From Chloroflexota bacterium (lineage in GTDB: Bacteria; Chloroflexota; Anaerolineae; Anaerolineales; Villigracilaceae): DNA of 64,000 nucleotides. The translations under genes were made by a program, and so were the position numbers. The stretch lies in NCBI GenBank assembly GCA_016235445.1, contig JACRLB010000018.1:1-64000 (forward strand), written 5' to 3'. The notes under the pieces were generated by a model. The model was not told where the DNA came from, did no database searches, and saw only the letters and a list, made by a program, of their open reading frames with translations. The stretch's first letter is position 1. Each line of letters begins with the position of its first letter. Shown here piece after piece: positions 40,765-50,483 of this stretch.

Positions 40765-41382
40765 ATGCCTGAAACCCTCTCCCTCTTTCTTCGCTCATTT
40801 CTCATCGGCATCTCCATCGCCGCGCCGGTGGGACCCATCGGCGTGTTGTGCATCCGCCGCACTTTGTCCAACGGAAAACTGGCAGGCTTTTTATCTGGCA
40901 TGGGCGCGGCCACCGCAGACATGGTCTACGGCGCGACTGCCGCATACGGATTAACATTCATCACAACCCTTTTGGTCGAAAACGCCTTCTGGCTTCAGTT
41001 GATCGGCGGCGGCTTTCTTTTATTTCTCGGCATAAAAACCTTTCTTGAAAAACCAGCCGACCACGCGGCGCAAGCCAAGCAGGGCGGTTTTTTCAGCTTG
41101 TATCTTTCCACCTTTTTTCTCACCATCACCAACCCGCTCACCATCCTCTCTTTCGCCGCGATCTTCGCAGGCGCCATGCTCGGCAAAACCACAGGCTCGC
41201 CGCTCATAATGGTGGCCGGCGTCTTCGCGGGTTCTGCAAGCTGGTGGCTGGCGCTCAGCTTCGGCGTCGGCCTGATGCGCGGCCAATTAAATCAAAATCA
41301 CATGGCATGGATCAACCGCATTTCAGGCGCGGTCATCTTCCTTTTCGGAATCTACGCGCTGATCAATATGCAAGGCAGATAA
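40765..41382 (+). CDS. LysE/RhtB-family exporter
   Basis: A 205-residue membrane exporter with about six helices and the LysE motif AAPVGPIGVLCIRRTLSNG near the start, GMGAATADMVYG, and FFLTITNPLTILSF. Family members export amino acids; the substrate cannot be read here. It is convergent with the glycerate kinase gene and overlaps it by 20 bp at the 3' ends. Confidence 0.9.
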   Translation: MPETLSLFLRSFLIGISIAAPVGPIGVLCIRRTLSNGKLAGFLSGMGAATADMVYGATAAYGLTFITTLLVENAFWLQLIGGGFLLFLGIKTFLEKPADHAAQAKQGGFFSLYLSTFFLTITNPLTILSFAAIFAGAMLGKTTGSPLIMVAGVFAGSASWWLALSFGVGLMRGQLNQNHMAWINRISGAVIFLFGIYALINMQGR

Positions 41383-42646
41383 CCAGATCGTTGACGTTCG
41401 TCCCGCTAGGCCCGACTTTGATCAGTTGATCGATTTTCTCGAAATAAGAATACGCATCATTTCTTAACAAGAAGCCTGCCGCGAACATCCCAAGCGACTC
41501 GGCCCTTTGGGCAGTTTCCCCCGTCACAAAAGCGCCTGCCGCATCCGTGGGGCCATCCTCGCCATCCGTCGCAATCGAAATGAAAAGCACATCGTCCAAG
41601 CCAGCCAGCGCATCCACAGCGGCAAGCGCAACTTCTTGATTTCTGCCGCCTTTTCCATTCCCTTTTATCGTCACCGTTGTTTCACCGCCAGCCAGCAGAC
41701 AAAATGGACGCTTCATCGTTTGCAATGATTCTTTTAATTGCAAAGCTATTTCTTCGCCCCGCAGGCGCGCCTCGCCCTGTAAACCTGTGTCGATTATTTT
41801 GGTTTGAAATCCCAGCAATTCTGCCTGAGTTTGCGCCGCTTTCAACGCAATCGAATTGCTGGCAATAATATTGTTTTGAACTTTTTCAAATAGTGGGCTA
41901 CCTGGCTTGGAGGTTTCAGTTAGAGCAGGAATAATGGAAGCGGGAATTTTTTCATTTAAACCATACTTCTCGATAATGGCAATCGCATCCGCGAGTGAAG
42001 TTGAGTCTGGCACAGTGGGACCGGAGGCAATCGCTTCGAGAGAATCACCGACTACATCCGAAAGCAGGAGGGCACAGACTCGGGCGCCGTTCGCCAACGC
42101 CGCCACTCCCCCGCCTTTCAATGAATCGAGATGCCGCCGCAGGGTGTTGATCTCGTCGATGCGCGCGCCGCATTTCAGCAAAGCGGAGGTGAGACTTTGC
42201 AAATCTTCAAGTGGAACGCGGGGCGCGGTCATCAACGCCGAACCGCCGCCTGAGATGAGGCAAACCAGCAGGTCATCTTTTGTTAATTGCGAAAGAAATT
42301 TAATGGCCGCGTTCCCCGCTTGAAGGCTGGCTCTGCCTGGGAGTGGATGATTTCCTTCGATAACCGTAACAGGCCCAAAGGTTAAGGAAGAGGCGTGTTT
42401 GGTGATGATGAGTGAATCCGCCAGCGGAATTTCATCTGCCAGGGCCTGGGTCATCGCGCAGGAGGCTTTTCCCAATCCGAAGGCAAAATAATTTTTGGCA
42501 AAAGGCAGGGGATGTTCACGAAGGTACTTTTTTACCGCCGCGCCAGGTTCTGCGGCAATAAAAGCATGGGCAAGAATTTGCGCCGCGCCACGCGCCTGCG
42601 GATTTGCGCGCAAGGCGTTTTCAAGAATTTTATTCGGCGCGGACAA
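41363..42646 (-). CDS. Glycerate 2-kinase (MOFRL/DUF4147 family)
   Basis: A 427-residue kinase of the GckA/TtuD type that phosphorylates D-glycerate. DUF4147 part (FGLGKASCAMTQAL, EGNHPLPG, ISGGGSALM) and the C-terminal MOFRL part (LLAGGETTVTIKGNGKGGRNQEVALA, ATDGEDGPTDAAGAF). It lies 2 nt after the GGDEF gene on the same strand. The 3' end overlaps the LysE gene. Confidence 0.92.
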   Translation of the reverse strand: MSAPNKILENALRANPQARGAAQILAHAFIAAEPGAAVKKYLREHPLPFAKNYFAFGLGKASCAMTQALADEIPLADSLIITKHASSLTFGPVTVIEGNHPLPGRASLQAGNAAIKFLSQLTKDDLLVCLISGGGSALMTAPRVPLEDLQSLTSALLKCGARIDEINTLRRHLDSLKGGGVAALANGARVCALLLSDVVGDSLEAIASGPTVPDSTSLADAIAIIEKYGLNEKIPASIIPALTETSKPGSPLFEKVQNNIIASNSIALKAAQTQAELLGFQTKIIDTGLQGEARLRGEEIALQLKESLQTMKRPFCLLAGGETTVTIKGNGKGGRNQEVALAAVDALAGLDDVLFISIATDGEDGPTDAAGAFVTGETAQRAESLGMFAAGFLLRNDAYSYFEKIDQLIKVGPSGTNVNDLVICLAY

Positions 42647-42648
42647 AA

Positions 42649-44079
42649 TTAACGATCATCCCTGCGGCGGCGGTGATTCTCGCTTTTGTGACGATACATT
42701 GCATCGTCTGCCGCACCGATCACTTTTTCAAGGGAGGTGCCCGGTGAACTGGTTGAAAAGCCAACCGAAATGCTCAACTCAGGTTCGCGATAGTATTTGT
42801 TATTAAGCCCAATCAGCGTCTGGATTTGTTTGGTTAACTCTGCCGCAGTGGCTTCGTCCACATTGGGCAGGATGGCGGCAAATTCATCGCCGCCGATACG
42901 CGCAACGATGTGTTCGGAATCGAAGGCGGCGTTGAGCACTTCCGCCGTGCGGCGGATTAATTTATCACCCGACTGATGCCCGAGCGTATCGTTGGCCTGT
43001 TTCAGGAAATTGAGATCGAGAATCACAATGCTGATCGGCTCCTTGCGCTGGTGTTCGAGTTTGATGAGCGTTTCTTCAAAAAAAGCGCGGTTGTACAAAC
43101 CTGTCATGGCATCGTGCGTGCCGAGATAGCGCAGGTAATCTTCGGCTTTCTTTCGGGAGGTAATATCCTGAATGGATACCAGCGCCCAGCGAAAGTCCTC
43201 TTCGTGGCCGGGCATGATGCGAAAATCGATCTGGATGTTTATCGGTTCGCCGTCCAACGCATAATTAATGCCTTCGCGCTCATAGGATAGTTTGCCGTTC
43301 CATAGATCAACCAGTTCCTCTGCAAAATGGACGGTCATCTCATCCCGAAAGACGAGGTGCAAATTTTCGTTGAGTTCCTGCATGGAAGATGCGCCGAACA
43401 ATTCAAGCGTCTTTCTGTTTACATTGGTCACTTTGATCAGCCCGGCAAAATGACGGACAAGGCTGGGATGGGTCTCCAGGTGTTCACGCAGATCGGTCAC
43501 CCCCTGATTGTGCAGTTCATCGAAAGAGGCTTTGATGGCGCTGTAATCTTCCTCCCACAGGGAGATGGGCGAGGAATCGAAGAGGTTGCGAAAGCGCTGT
43601 TCGGCCTGTTTGCGGGCAGTGATGTCTTCGATGGTGACCAGCGCCCGCTCCCAATTTTTTTCGTATTCCGGCAGGATGCGCCAGTGCAGGAGGATATCCA
43701 GCGGTTCGCCGCGCAGGGTGTAGTTGACTCCCTCGCCAGACCAGTTGACATTGCCATTCCACAGCGCGAGCAATTCCTCGCGGAAGTGGTGGCGCATTCC
43801 ATCGCGAAAGACCCGATCGAGATTGGAGATCAAATCGGCTTTTGAGTCTGCCTGGAACATGGTTACGGTTTTCTGGTTGACGTTTACTACCTTGATCAGC
43901 CGCATACATTCATCCACAAAGGATGGGTGTTTGTCGAGATACGAATCCAGCGACTTGACCCTCTTTTTTCGCAATTCATCGAACATCTTTTTGATGCCGC
44001 TGAAATCCTGTTCCCAGAGGGAAATTGGGGCATATTCGAACAAGGTAATCAAGTACTCCTCACCGGAAGGATTAAACAT
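42649..44079 (-). CDS. PAS-PAS-GGDEF protein, predicted diguanylate cyclase
   Basis: The 476-residue protein has two tandem PAS domains that are copies of each other (APISLWEQDFSGIKKMFDEL and SPISLWEEDYSAIKASFDEL, each ending RALV or WALV with IEDIT/IQDIT) and a GGDEF domain with intact RIGGDEFAAILP. The RxxD inhibitory site five residues upstream is missing (FDSEHIVARIGG), so product inhibition is unlikely. No transmembrane helix is present, so the signal is cytoplasmic. It would make cyclic di-GMP. PilZ effector at 57849 is a possible partner. Confidence 0.92.
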   Translation of the reverse strand: MFNPSGEEYLITLFEYAPISLWEQDFSGIKKMFDELRKKRVKSLDSYLDKHPSFVDECMRLIKVVNVNQKTVTMFQADSKADLISNLDRVFRDGMRHHFREELLALWNGNVNWSGEGVNYTLRGEPLDILLHWRILPEYEKNWERALVTIEDITARKQAEQRFRNLFDSSPISLWEEDYSAIKASFDELHNQGVTDLREHLETHPSLVRHFAGLIKVTNVNRKTLELFGASSMQELNENLHLVFRDEMTVHFAEELVDLWNGKLSYEREGINYALDGEPINIQIDFRIMPGHEEDFRWALVSIQDITSRKKAEDYLRYLGTHDAMTGLYNRAFFEETLIKLEHQRKEPISIVILDLNFLKQANDTLGHQSGDKLIRRTAEVLNAAFDSEHIVARIGGDEFAAILPNVDEATAAELTKQIQTLIGLNNKYYREPELSISVGFSTSSPGTSLEKVIGAADDAMYRHKSENHRRRRDDR

Positions 44080-44162
44080 GGCTCATCCTTTTGAAGCGCA
44101 AAATGGTTTCGGGTGTTAAATGATTATACAAGCGTTCAAGAGGGAACGGCCTCGCAACTTTG

Positions 44163-45041
44163 TTATTTGCAAACCCCAGCCACCGCCGCCCACTCCCCCG
44201 TAGACCCATTCGACACGCTCAGGGCAGGCTTGGGATGTTCAGCCATTTTCAACATTCCACTTTCGATCAATTTACCGACCGCCTTCTTCACGGCATCATT
44301 CCCCCAGCCGAACAACTTATTCACATCCCGCAATTGCGCCGCGCCGACCATGTTGAAATACAACTCCAGCAATTTCGCGCGCGCCTGCGATTCTTTGATC
44401 GCGCGTGCCTGTTCCGAAAGGTCAGGATAATGCCGTGTGACGATTTCATAGATGTGCGAATACTTCCACGCGCCTGCCTGCGCCACACCGACGGGCAAAA
44501 TTTTGAAGTCTCTTTGTAATTGCTCCAGAGCTTTGTTGAATTCAGAATCTTTTGCGTTGGAGAGTTTCGCCATCTTGCGCAAATCCAGGGTGTTCAACGC
44601 GCCGTTATCGAGCAGGGTTTCATACACTTGCTTCGAGGCTTGCGTCAGGCGTCCCTCGTGATAGGCAATCAGATAATCCTCTTCGGGCGAGCCATAGTTT
44701 TCGGAGAGCGCATAAAAATACGGCGCGGTCTCCAGTGAGATCATGGTCGCTTTGCCGCGTAATATTTTTCCGTAATACCATATCTTTTTATCCAGCGCGC
44801 CATCCTTCCAGCCCCAGGTGATGTGACCGGGGTCATCGTGCTTGTCGGCCACGGGTCTATCGCCCGCAACGGCTGTCCACAGCGAGGGCAGGTCAATGCC
44901 TTTGATGGGCCAAAAGTAAACGAAGCCGCGCGCGTTGACGAAGGTCAATGCCTGGGCTGGGGATGAAAGCCTTTTAGCGGGAGGCAGGTTGAAGGTCCGC
45001 GAGTGAAGCGTGTGCAGTTTTTTCAAGTCAATTTGAGTCAT
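44163..45041 (-). CDS. YcaQ-like winged-helix protein (AlkZ family)
   Basis: The 292-residue protein resembles the crosslink-repair DNA glycosylase YcaQ/AlkZ family: LHTLHSRTFNLPPAKRLSSP, RGFVYFWPIKGIDLPSLW, then a winged-helix part (TLLDNGALNTLDLRKMAKL). The usual family QxQ/Arg catalytic residues are not obvious to me, so glycosylase activity is uncertain. The C-terminal PKPALSVSNGSTGEW stretch is encoded by a dispersed GCTCAG-type mini-repeat (about 44197-44232), inserted in frame near the end. Confidence 0.6.
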   Translation of the reverse strand: MTQIDLKKLHTLHSRTFNLPPAKRLSSPAQALTFVNARGFVYFWPIKGIDLPSLWTAVAGDRPVADKHDDPGHITWGWKDGALDKKIWYYGKILRGKATMISLETAPYFYALSENYGSPEEDYLIAYHEGRLTQASKQVYETLLDNGALNTLDLRKMAKLSNAKDSEFNKALEQLQRDFKILPVGVAQAGAWKYSHIYEIVTRHYPDLSEQARAIKESQARAKLLELYFNMVGAAQLRDVNKLFGWGNDAVKKAVGKLIESGMLKMAEHPKPALSVSNGSTGEWAAVAGVCK

Positions 45042-45082
45042 GCGGTAAATTTTAGCGCAAGTAGGATAAAATCGACAGGAAG

Positions 45083-45796
45083 ATGATCACAACTTTAAAA
45101 GATATCAGCGAATTAAGTCAGTACGCGGCACGTTCCTTTATCGGCATCGCAAACAAAGCCATCGAAGAGCGCGGGCGTTTTCTGGTCGCACTTTCTGGCG
45201 GCAGTACTCCCATGCGCTTGTATGAACTGTTGGGGGATCAATTTCAAAACGATGTAGACTGGAGCCGCGCGCATTTCTTTTGGGGCGATGAGCGTTGTGT
45301 GCCTGTGGATGACGCGGGCAACAGTTATGGGCAGACGAAAAAAATTTTATTCGACAAGATCGGAGCGACAAACATCCACCGCGTCAATTCGGACCTCGCG
45401 CCTGATTCTGCCGCGATGGACTATGCCCACACCTTGAAAGTTTTCTCCGAACCCCCGCTCGATTGGCCGCGCTTCGACCTCGTCCTGCTCGGCATGGGAG
45501 ACGATGGCCACACCGCATCGTTATTCCCCAACTCGCCCGTGGATGTAACCTCCCCCACTCTCGCAGTCACAGCCAACTATCAAGACCGCCCCGCCAGCCG
45601 CGTGACGTTGACTCAACTCGTCATCAACGACGCGCGCGAAATCTGGTTTCTGGTGGCTGGCAAAAACAAAGCGGAAACACTGCTGAACGTTTTGGACGGC
45701 GCGTACAAGCCCAGGCTGTATCCCGCCCAACGCATCAAACCCGTGGATGGAAACCTGGTCTGGATGATCGACGAGGAAGCGGCGAGTCTTTTATAA
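45083..45796 (+). CDS. pgl: 6-Phosphogluconolactonase
   Basis: Opens 6-phosphogluconolactone in the oxidative pentose phosphate path. The DevB-type pattern is clear: LVALSGGSTPMRLYELL, HFFWGDERCVPVDDAGNSYG, LLGMGDDGHTASLFPNSP and SRVTLTQLVIN. Length 237 is normal. It opens the pgl-gnd-zwf group. GGAAG precedes the ATG. Confidence 0.94.
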   Translation: MITTLKDISELSQYAARSFIGIANKAIEERGRFLVALSGGSTPMRLYELLGDQFQNDVDWSRAHFFWGDERCVPVDDAGNSYGQTKKILFDKIGATNIHRVNSDLAPDSAAMDYAHTLKVFSEPPLDWPRFDLVLLGMGDDGHTASLFPNSPVDVTSPTLAVTANYQDRPASRVTLTQLVINDAREIWFLVAGKNKAETLLNVLDGAYKPRLYPAQRIKPVDGNLVWMIDEEAASLL

Positions 45797-45798
45797 AC

Positions 45799-45876
45799 CA
45801 ACCCTCATCCCCAACCCTTCCCCCAAAGGGGGAAGGGAGTCCCCTCTCCCTTCGGGAGAGGGCCAGGGTGAGGGAA
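45799..45876. repeat. Double-hairpin dispersed repeat, copy 1
   Basis: Two adjacent hairpins (CTTCCCCCAAAGGGGGAAG and CTCTCCCTTCGGGAGAG) between CCCTCATCCCCAACC and CAGGGTGAGGG outer arms. The same about 75-bp unit is present inverted at 62940-63017 inside a MITE-like element. It fills the pgl-gnd gap. Confidence 0.85.
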
Positions 45877-45895
45877 AACCAAAGGAGCTTTAATA

Positions 45896-46807
45896 ATGGA
45901 ATTAGCATTAATCGGTTTAGGAAAAATGGGGTTGAACATGGCAACGCGCTTAACCCGCGGCGGCCATCGCGTGGTTGGATATGCCCGCACAAAAGAGACG
46001 GTTGAATCTGCCGTCAAACTTGGCGCGGAAGGCGCGTTCACTTTGGAAGAAGCGGTCAACAAACTGACCTCCTCTCCCAAGGTCGTTTGGGTGATGGTTC
46101 CCTCTGGCAAGACCACCACAGAGACCATTGAAAAAGTCGCCGCTTTATTGAAGGCAGGCGACATCATCATAGACGGCGGCAACTCCAATTACAAAGACAC
46201 CATCCAGCACGCTGAAATGCTCGCGGCCAAAGGCATTGATTTTGTAGACTGCGGCACCAGCGGCGGCATTTGGGGACTCACCGAAGGCTACAGCCTGATG
46301 ATCGGCGGCAAGGAAGAGATCACCGCAAAGTTGAATCCTATTTTTGAAACCCTCGCCCCGGGCAAAGAAACAGGCTGGGGACGAGTCGGCCCGCATGGCG
46401 CAGGTCACTACGTGAAGATGGTTCACAACGGAATCGAATATGGCATGATGCAGGCTTTTGCCGAAGGCTTTGGCATTCTGAAAGCCAAAAAGGAATTTGG
46501 CATGGACCTCTCGCAGATTTCCCACATCTGGCAAAATGGAAGCGTCGTCCGCTCGTGGCTGTTGGATTTGGCGGCGAATGCCCTCGATGAAGATACCGAA
46601 TTGAAAGACATCAAACCCTGGGTCGCAGATTCTGGCGAAGGCCGCTGGACGGTATTCGAATCCATCGACCTCGATGTGCCCGCGCCCATCATCACCCTGG
46701 CCCTGCAAATGCGCTTCGCCAGCCGCGACGAGGAGAATTATCCCGCGCGCATGTTGGCCGCCTTGCGAAATCAATTCGGCGGGCACGCAATAAAAAAGGC
46801 AGAGTAA
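45896..46807 (+). CDS. gnd: 6-Phosphogluconate dehydrogenase, short form
   Basis: Oxidatively decarboxylates 6-phosphogluconate to ribulose 5-phosphate. NAD(P) fold LIGLGKMGLNMATRL, DGGNSNYKDT, the substrate site GTSGGIWG, and catalytic Lys and Asn in GHYVKMVHNGIEYGMMQ. At 303 residues it is the short GndA/YqeC type (the long form is about 470), often NAD-dependent. It stands between pgl and zwf. AAAGGAG precedes the ATG. Confidence 0.94.
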   Translation: MELALIGLGKMGLNMATRLTRGGHRVVGYARTKETVESAVKLGAEGAFTLEEAVNKLTSSPKVVWVMVPSGKTTTETIEKVAALLKAGDIIIDGGNSNYKDTIQHAEMLAAKGIDFVDCGTSGGIWGLTEGYSLMIGGKEEITAKLNPIFETLAPGKETGWGRVGPHGAGHYVKMVHNGIEYGMMQAFAEGFGILKAKKEFGMDLSQISHIWQNGSVVRSWLLDLAANALDEDTELKDIKPWVADSGEGRWTVFESIDLDVPAPIITLALQMRFASRDEENYPARMLAALRNQFGGHAIKKAE

Positions 46808-46874
46808 TTAGATATTGGTAATTGGAGATTGAAATCCTCGATTACCAATTACCAATTACCAGTTACCAATACCC

Positions 46875-48353
46875 ATGAATACCTCACTTTATAACGGACA
46901 TTCCACAACGATCATCATCTTCGGCGCATCGGGTGATCTGACCCAGCGCAAATTGCTCCCCTCGCTGTTTAATTTATTCCGCAAGCGGCGCACGCCAAAA
47001 GAATTCCAGATCGTCGGCTTTGGCGGCACCGCATTTACCGACGAAGAGTTCCGCGAACATTTACACAAAGGCTTGAAGGAATTGGCCAGCTACAGTTTCA
47101 CAGAAGAAGAATGGAACATCTTCGCGCCAAATCTGTATTACATCTCAGGCAAATACACCGAACCAGCCGATTTCAAAAAGCTCGCCGATACGCTCGCCAG
47201 GCTGGAAGACAGCGAATCCAACCGCCTCTATTACATGGCGCTCCCGCCCACCCTCTTCCCCGCCATTATTGACAACCTCGATGCCACGGGTCAACTGCAC
47301 GAGAATGGAGGCTGGCGGCGCGTGGTGCTCGAAAAGCCGTTCGGCACAGACCTTGCCTCGGCGGTCACGCTGAACAAACAAGTCCACAAGGCGCTCAACG
47401 AAAACCAGATCTATCGCATCGACCATTATCTCGGCAAGGAAACCGTGCAGAATATTTTGTTCACGCGCTTTGCCAACACCATCTTCGAGCCGATCTGGAA
47501 TCGCACCTACATCGACCACGTCCAGATCACTGTGGCAGAGAAGGTGGGCCTCGAACACCGCGCAGGTTTTTATGACGGAGTCGGCGTACTGCGCGACATG
47601 TTCCAGAATCATCTTTTGCAATTGCTCACCCTCGTGGCCATGGAGCCGCCCGCGTCTTTCAGCGCAAGTCACTTGCGGAACGAAAAAGTAAAAGTTCTCA
47701 GCGCGGTACAGCCCATGACTCCCGAACAGGTGTCGGGAAGTACGGTGCGCGGTCAGTACAAAGGCTATCGCAGTGAGGCGCAGGTCAATCCAAATTCAGC
47801 AACCCCCACCTATGCGGCGTTACGGCTCTACATCAATAACTGGCGCTGGAAGGGCGTGCCTTTCTATTTGCGTTCGGGTAAAAACCTTGCCGAAAAACAA
47901 TCGCAGATCATCATCCAATTCAAAGAGCCGCCGCTTGCCATGTTCCCCATGCAAACCATGAAACCGAACATGCTCGTGTTGTACCTTCAGCCAGATGAAG
48001 GCTTGCACGTCCGCTTCGAGGCCAAAGCCCCAGACACCGTTTCTGAAACCCGCTCGGTGGATATGGAATTCCATTACGCAGAAGCCTTCGGCGAAACCGC
48101 CATCCCCGAAGCCTACGAAAGACTTCTGCTCGATGCCATTCAAGGAGACGCTTCGCTCTTCACCCGCGCCGACGAAGTCGAGACAGCCTGGTCGCTGATC
48201 GATCCAATTTTGCAGACGTGGGAAACGCATCAGACTCCGCCGTTAGCTGTTTACAAGACTGGCAGTTGGGGCCCACCCGAAGCATACGACCTGCTCGCCC
48301 GCGACGGACGCCGCTGGCTCAACGAAGAAGCCAGCCGAATGCTGGAAGATTAG
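46875..48353 (+). CDS. zwf: Glucose-6-phosphate dehydrogenase
   Basis: First step of the oxidative pentose phosphate path, making NADPH. NADP fold IIFGASGDLTQRKLLPSLFNL, substrate/active site RIDHYLGKETVQNIL, and the family's conserved EKPFGTD. Length 492 is normal. There is no clear ribosome-binding site; a TTACCAAT mini-repeat lies just upstream. With pgl and gnd this completes the NADPH-producing branch. Confidence 0.96.
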   Translation: MNTSLYNGHSTTIIIFGASGDLTQRKLLPSLFNLFRKRRTPKEFQIVGFGGTAFTDEEFREHLHKGLKELASYSFTEEEWNIFAPNLYYISGKYTEPADFKKLADTLARLEDSESNRLYYMALPPTLFPAIIDNLDATGQLHENGGWRRVVLEKPFGTDLASAVTLNKQVHKALNENQIYRIDHYLGKETVQNILFTRFANTIFEPIWNRTYIDHVQITVAEKVGLEHRAGFYDGVGVLRDMFQNHLLQLLTLVAMEPPASFSASHLRNEKVKVLSAVQPMTPEQVSGSTVRGQYKGYRSEAQVNPNSATPTYAALRLYINNWRWKGVPFYLRSGKNLAEKQSQIIIQFKEPPLAMFPMQTMKPNMLVLYLQPDEGLHVRFEAKAPDTVSETRSVDMEFHYAEAFGETAIPEAYERLLLDAIQGDASLFTRADEVETAWSLIDPILQTWETHQTPPLAVYKTGSWGPPEAYDLLARDGRRWLNEEASRMLED

Positions 48354-48428
48354 CCTTCGCAGAAAATGTCGGGATAACCTTCCCCGCATCAAAGCCGATT
48401 TCCCATGCGACATTGAAAACCAGTTTGC

Positions 48429-48434
48429 TATAAT
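48429..48434 (+). promoter_or_regulatory. -10 box for a leaderless rarA transcript
   Basis: TATAAT ends 7 nt before the rarA ATG (48442) and GCGACA lies 16 bp upstream as a -35. No ribosome-binding site is present. Confidence 0.55.
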
Positions 48435-48441
48435 CGCCGCC

Positions 48442-49851
48442 ATGTCTCAAGACCTTTTTGATCACGCCATGCACGAGCGCATGAAAAACGAAGCGCCGCT
48501 TGCCGCGCGGATGCGTCCGCGCATGTTGGAGGAATACATCGGGCAGGAACATATCGTGGGCGAAGGAAAACTCCTGCGCCGCGCCATCGAAGCGGATCGG
48601 TTGTTCTCGTCCATTATTTTGTGGGGGCCGCCAGGCACGGGCAAAACCACTCTCGCGCAGGTGATTGCAAATACGACCAAGAGTCACTTCGTCACCATCT
48701 CTGCCATTCTCGCGGGCAAGGCAGATTTGCGCGTTGCCATCGACGAGGCGCTCGAACGCAGGCGCCTGCACAACGAACGCACCATCCTCTTTGTGGATGA
48801 AGTCCACCGCTGGAACAAAGCCCAGCAGGATGCTTTGCTCCCCCACGTAGAAAATGGGACATTTACCCTCATCGGTGCAACTACCGAGAACCCGTATTTT
48901 GAAGTCATCAAAGCCTTGATCTCGCGCTCGCGCGTTTTTCAATTGCGAAATTTGAATCAAACCGAAACTGGAATCCTGCTCGACCGCGCCCTCATCGACA
49001 AGGAACGCGGCTACGGAAACAAGCGCATCATACTCGACCTCGAAGCCCGCTCCCACTTAATTGAAGTTTCCTCCGGTGATGCAAGGAACGCGCTCAACGC
49101 TCTCGAGCTGGCAGTGGAATCCACTGCGCCAGATTCTGACGGCATCATCCAAATTACGCTCGATGTCGCGCAGGAATCAATTCAACGCCGCGCGGTTCTT
49201 TATGATAAAGATGGCGACGCGCACTACGACACGATCTCAGCTTTCATAAAATCCGTCCGCGGCTCAGACCCCGACGCGGCATTGTACTGGCTGGCAAAAA
49301 TGATCTACGCTGGCGAAGACCCGAAATTTATCATCCGCAGGTTGATTATTTTGGCCGGAGAGGATATTGGCCTGGCAGACCCCATGGGCATTGTAGTAGC
49401 GTCATCAGCCGCGCAGGCCTTTGAATTCATCGGCCTGCCCGAAGGGATTTACCCCATCGTCGAAGCCACGCTGTACCTCGCCACTGCGCCCAAGTCCAAC
49501 ACGGCGGGGGCATATTTCAAAGCCATGAAGAAGATCGAAGACGAGGGGCAAATCTCCGTGCCGCGCCACCTTGCAGACGGTAACCGCGACGCCGACGCGA
49601 TGGGGCACGGCAAGGAGTACGTTTATCCACACGACAATGAGGGACATTTCGCGCCACAGCAATATTTACCAAAGCGATTACTCGGCACATACTTTTATGC
49701 GCCTTCACAGGAAGGATACGAATCCCAGGTAAAAACAAGGCTGGAAATGTGGCGCGAAGCTCAACGGAAAGCGCTGGGCATCGAACGAGGGGAGAATGTC
49801 CCTGATTTGAGTGAAGACGAAATTAAGGAAATGAAGAGGAAGATCAAATAA
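48442..49851 (+). CDS. rarA: Replication-associated recombination protein A
   Basis: AAA+ ATPase of the RarA/MgsA/WRNIP1 family that acts at stalled forks. Walker A in [17 protein letters not shown], Walker B in [17 protein letters not shown], sensor in [11 protein letters not shown], and the C-terminal domain with [14 protein letters not shown] and LPDGYEG-like QEGYESQ. Length 469 is normal. It overlaps the phosphatase gene by one base (TAATG-type). Start is probably leaderless. Confidence 0.94.
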   Translation: MSQDLFDHAMHERMKNEAPLAARMRPRMLEEYIGQEHIVGEGKLLRRAIEADRLFSSIILWGPPGTGKTTLAQVIANTTKSHFVTISAILAGKADLRVAIDEALERRRLHNERTILFVDEVHRWNKAQQDALLPHVENGTFTLIGATTENPYFEVIKALISRSRVFQLRNLNQTETGILLDRALIDKERGYGNKRIILDLEARSHLIEVSSGDARNALNALELAVESTAPDSDGIIQITLDVAQESIQRRAVLYDKDGDAHYDTISAFIKSVRGSDPDAALYWLAKMIYAGEDPKFIIRRLIILAGEDIGLADPMGIVVASSAAQAFEFIGLPEGIYPIVEATLYLATAPKSNTAGAYFKAMKKIEDEGQISVPRHLADGNRDADAMGHGKEYVYPHDNEGHFAPQQYLPKRLLGTYFYAPSQEGYESQVKTRLEMWREAQRKALGIERGENVPDLSEDEIKEMKRKIK

Positions 49852-50483
49852 TGCCTTTAGTATTGCTCATCCGTCACGGCGAAAACGATTATGTAAAAAC
49901 AGGGAAAATGGCAGGGCGTCTGCCTGGGGTACATCTAAATGAACGGGGGCAGAATCAGGCCCGGGCGCTGGGAGAGGCGTTGAAAAACGTTCCGATCAAG
50001 GCCGTTTATTCGAGTCCTTTGGAGAGGGCCATGGAGACCGCGAGTCCAATCGCCGGGTTGCATAAATTAAAAATCCAGCAGGAGCCCGACCTGATGGATA
50101 CCCACGTGGGCAAATGGCAGGGGCGTTCGTGGAAAATTTTGCGGCTCACGAAGGCCTGGAAGATCGTGCAAAACGCGCCGTCGCGTTTTCGATTCCCCGA
50201 CGGTGAATCTTTTCCTGAAACGCAATTGCGAATCGTGAACGTGCTGGAACGCATCATTCAGACCCATAAAAAACCGCAGGATATTATTGCGGTTGTCTTT
50301 CACGCCGACCCAATCAAACTGGCGGTGTCACACTTCCTGGGTTTGCCGCTCGATCATTTTCAACGCCTCGGCTGTGACACAGGCTCATTGACGGCCCTCC
50401 ACGCCGGGGAAGCGGGCGCGCATTTGATCAAACTCAACCATCGTCCCCCGTTCGAGTTTCTTCCAAAGGAAAAGAAAAAATAA
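49851..50483 (+). CDS. Histidine phosphatase family protein
   Basis: The 210-residue protein has the RHG motif in LLIRHGENDYV, the second His in AVVFHADPIKLAVSHFL and the substrate Arg region YSSPLERAMETA. It is the short cobC/phosphoglycerate-mutase type; the substrate is unknown. The gene is coupled on both sides by one-base overlaps (rarA before, Smr gene after). Confidence 0.9.
   Translation: MPLVLLIRHGENDYVKTGKMAGRLPGVHLNERGQNQARALGEALKNVPIKAVYSSPLERAMETASPIAGLHKLKIQQEPDLMDTHVGKWQGRSWKILRLTKAWKIVQNAPSRFRFPDGESFPETQLRIVNVLERIIQTHKKPQDIIAVVFHADPIKLAVSHFLGLPLDHFQRLGCDTGSLTALHAGEAGAHLIKLNHRPPFEFLPKEKKK

Noticed and set aside
44163-45041. Confident call as an active AlkZ glycosylase
   Set aside because: The overall pattern fits the YcaQ family, but I could not point to its catalytic residues, so only a family-level call is given.
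45463-46005. 180-aa plus-strand frame across pgl and gnd
   Set aside because: It is another phase of pgl that reads through the double-hairpin repeat; Arg/Pro-rich shadow.
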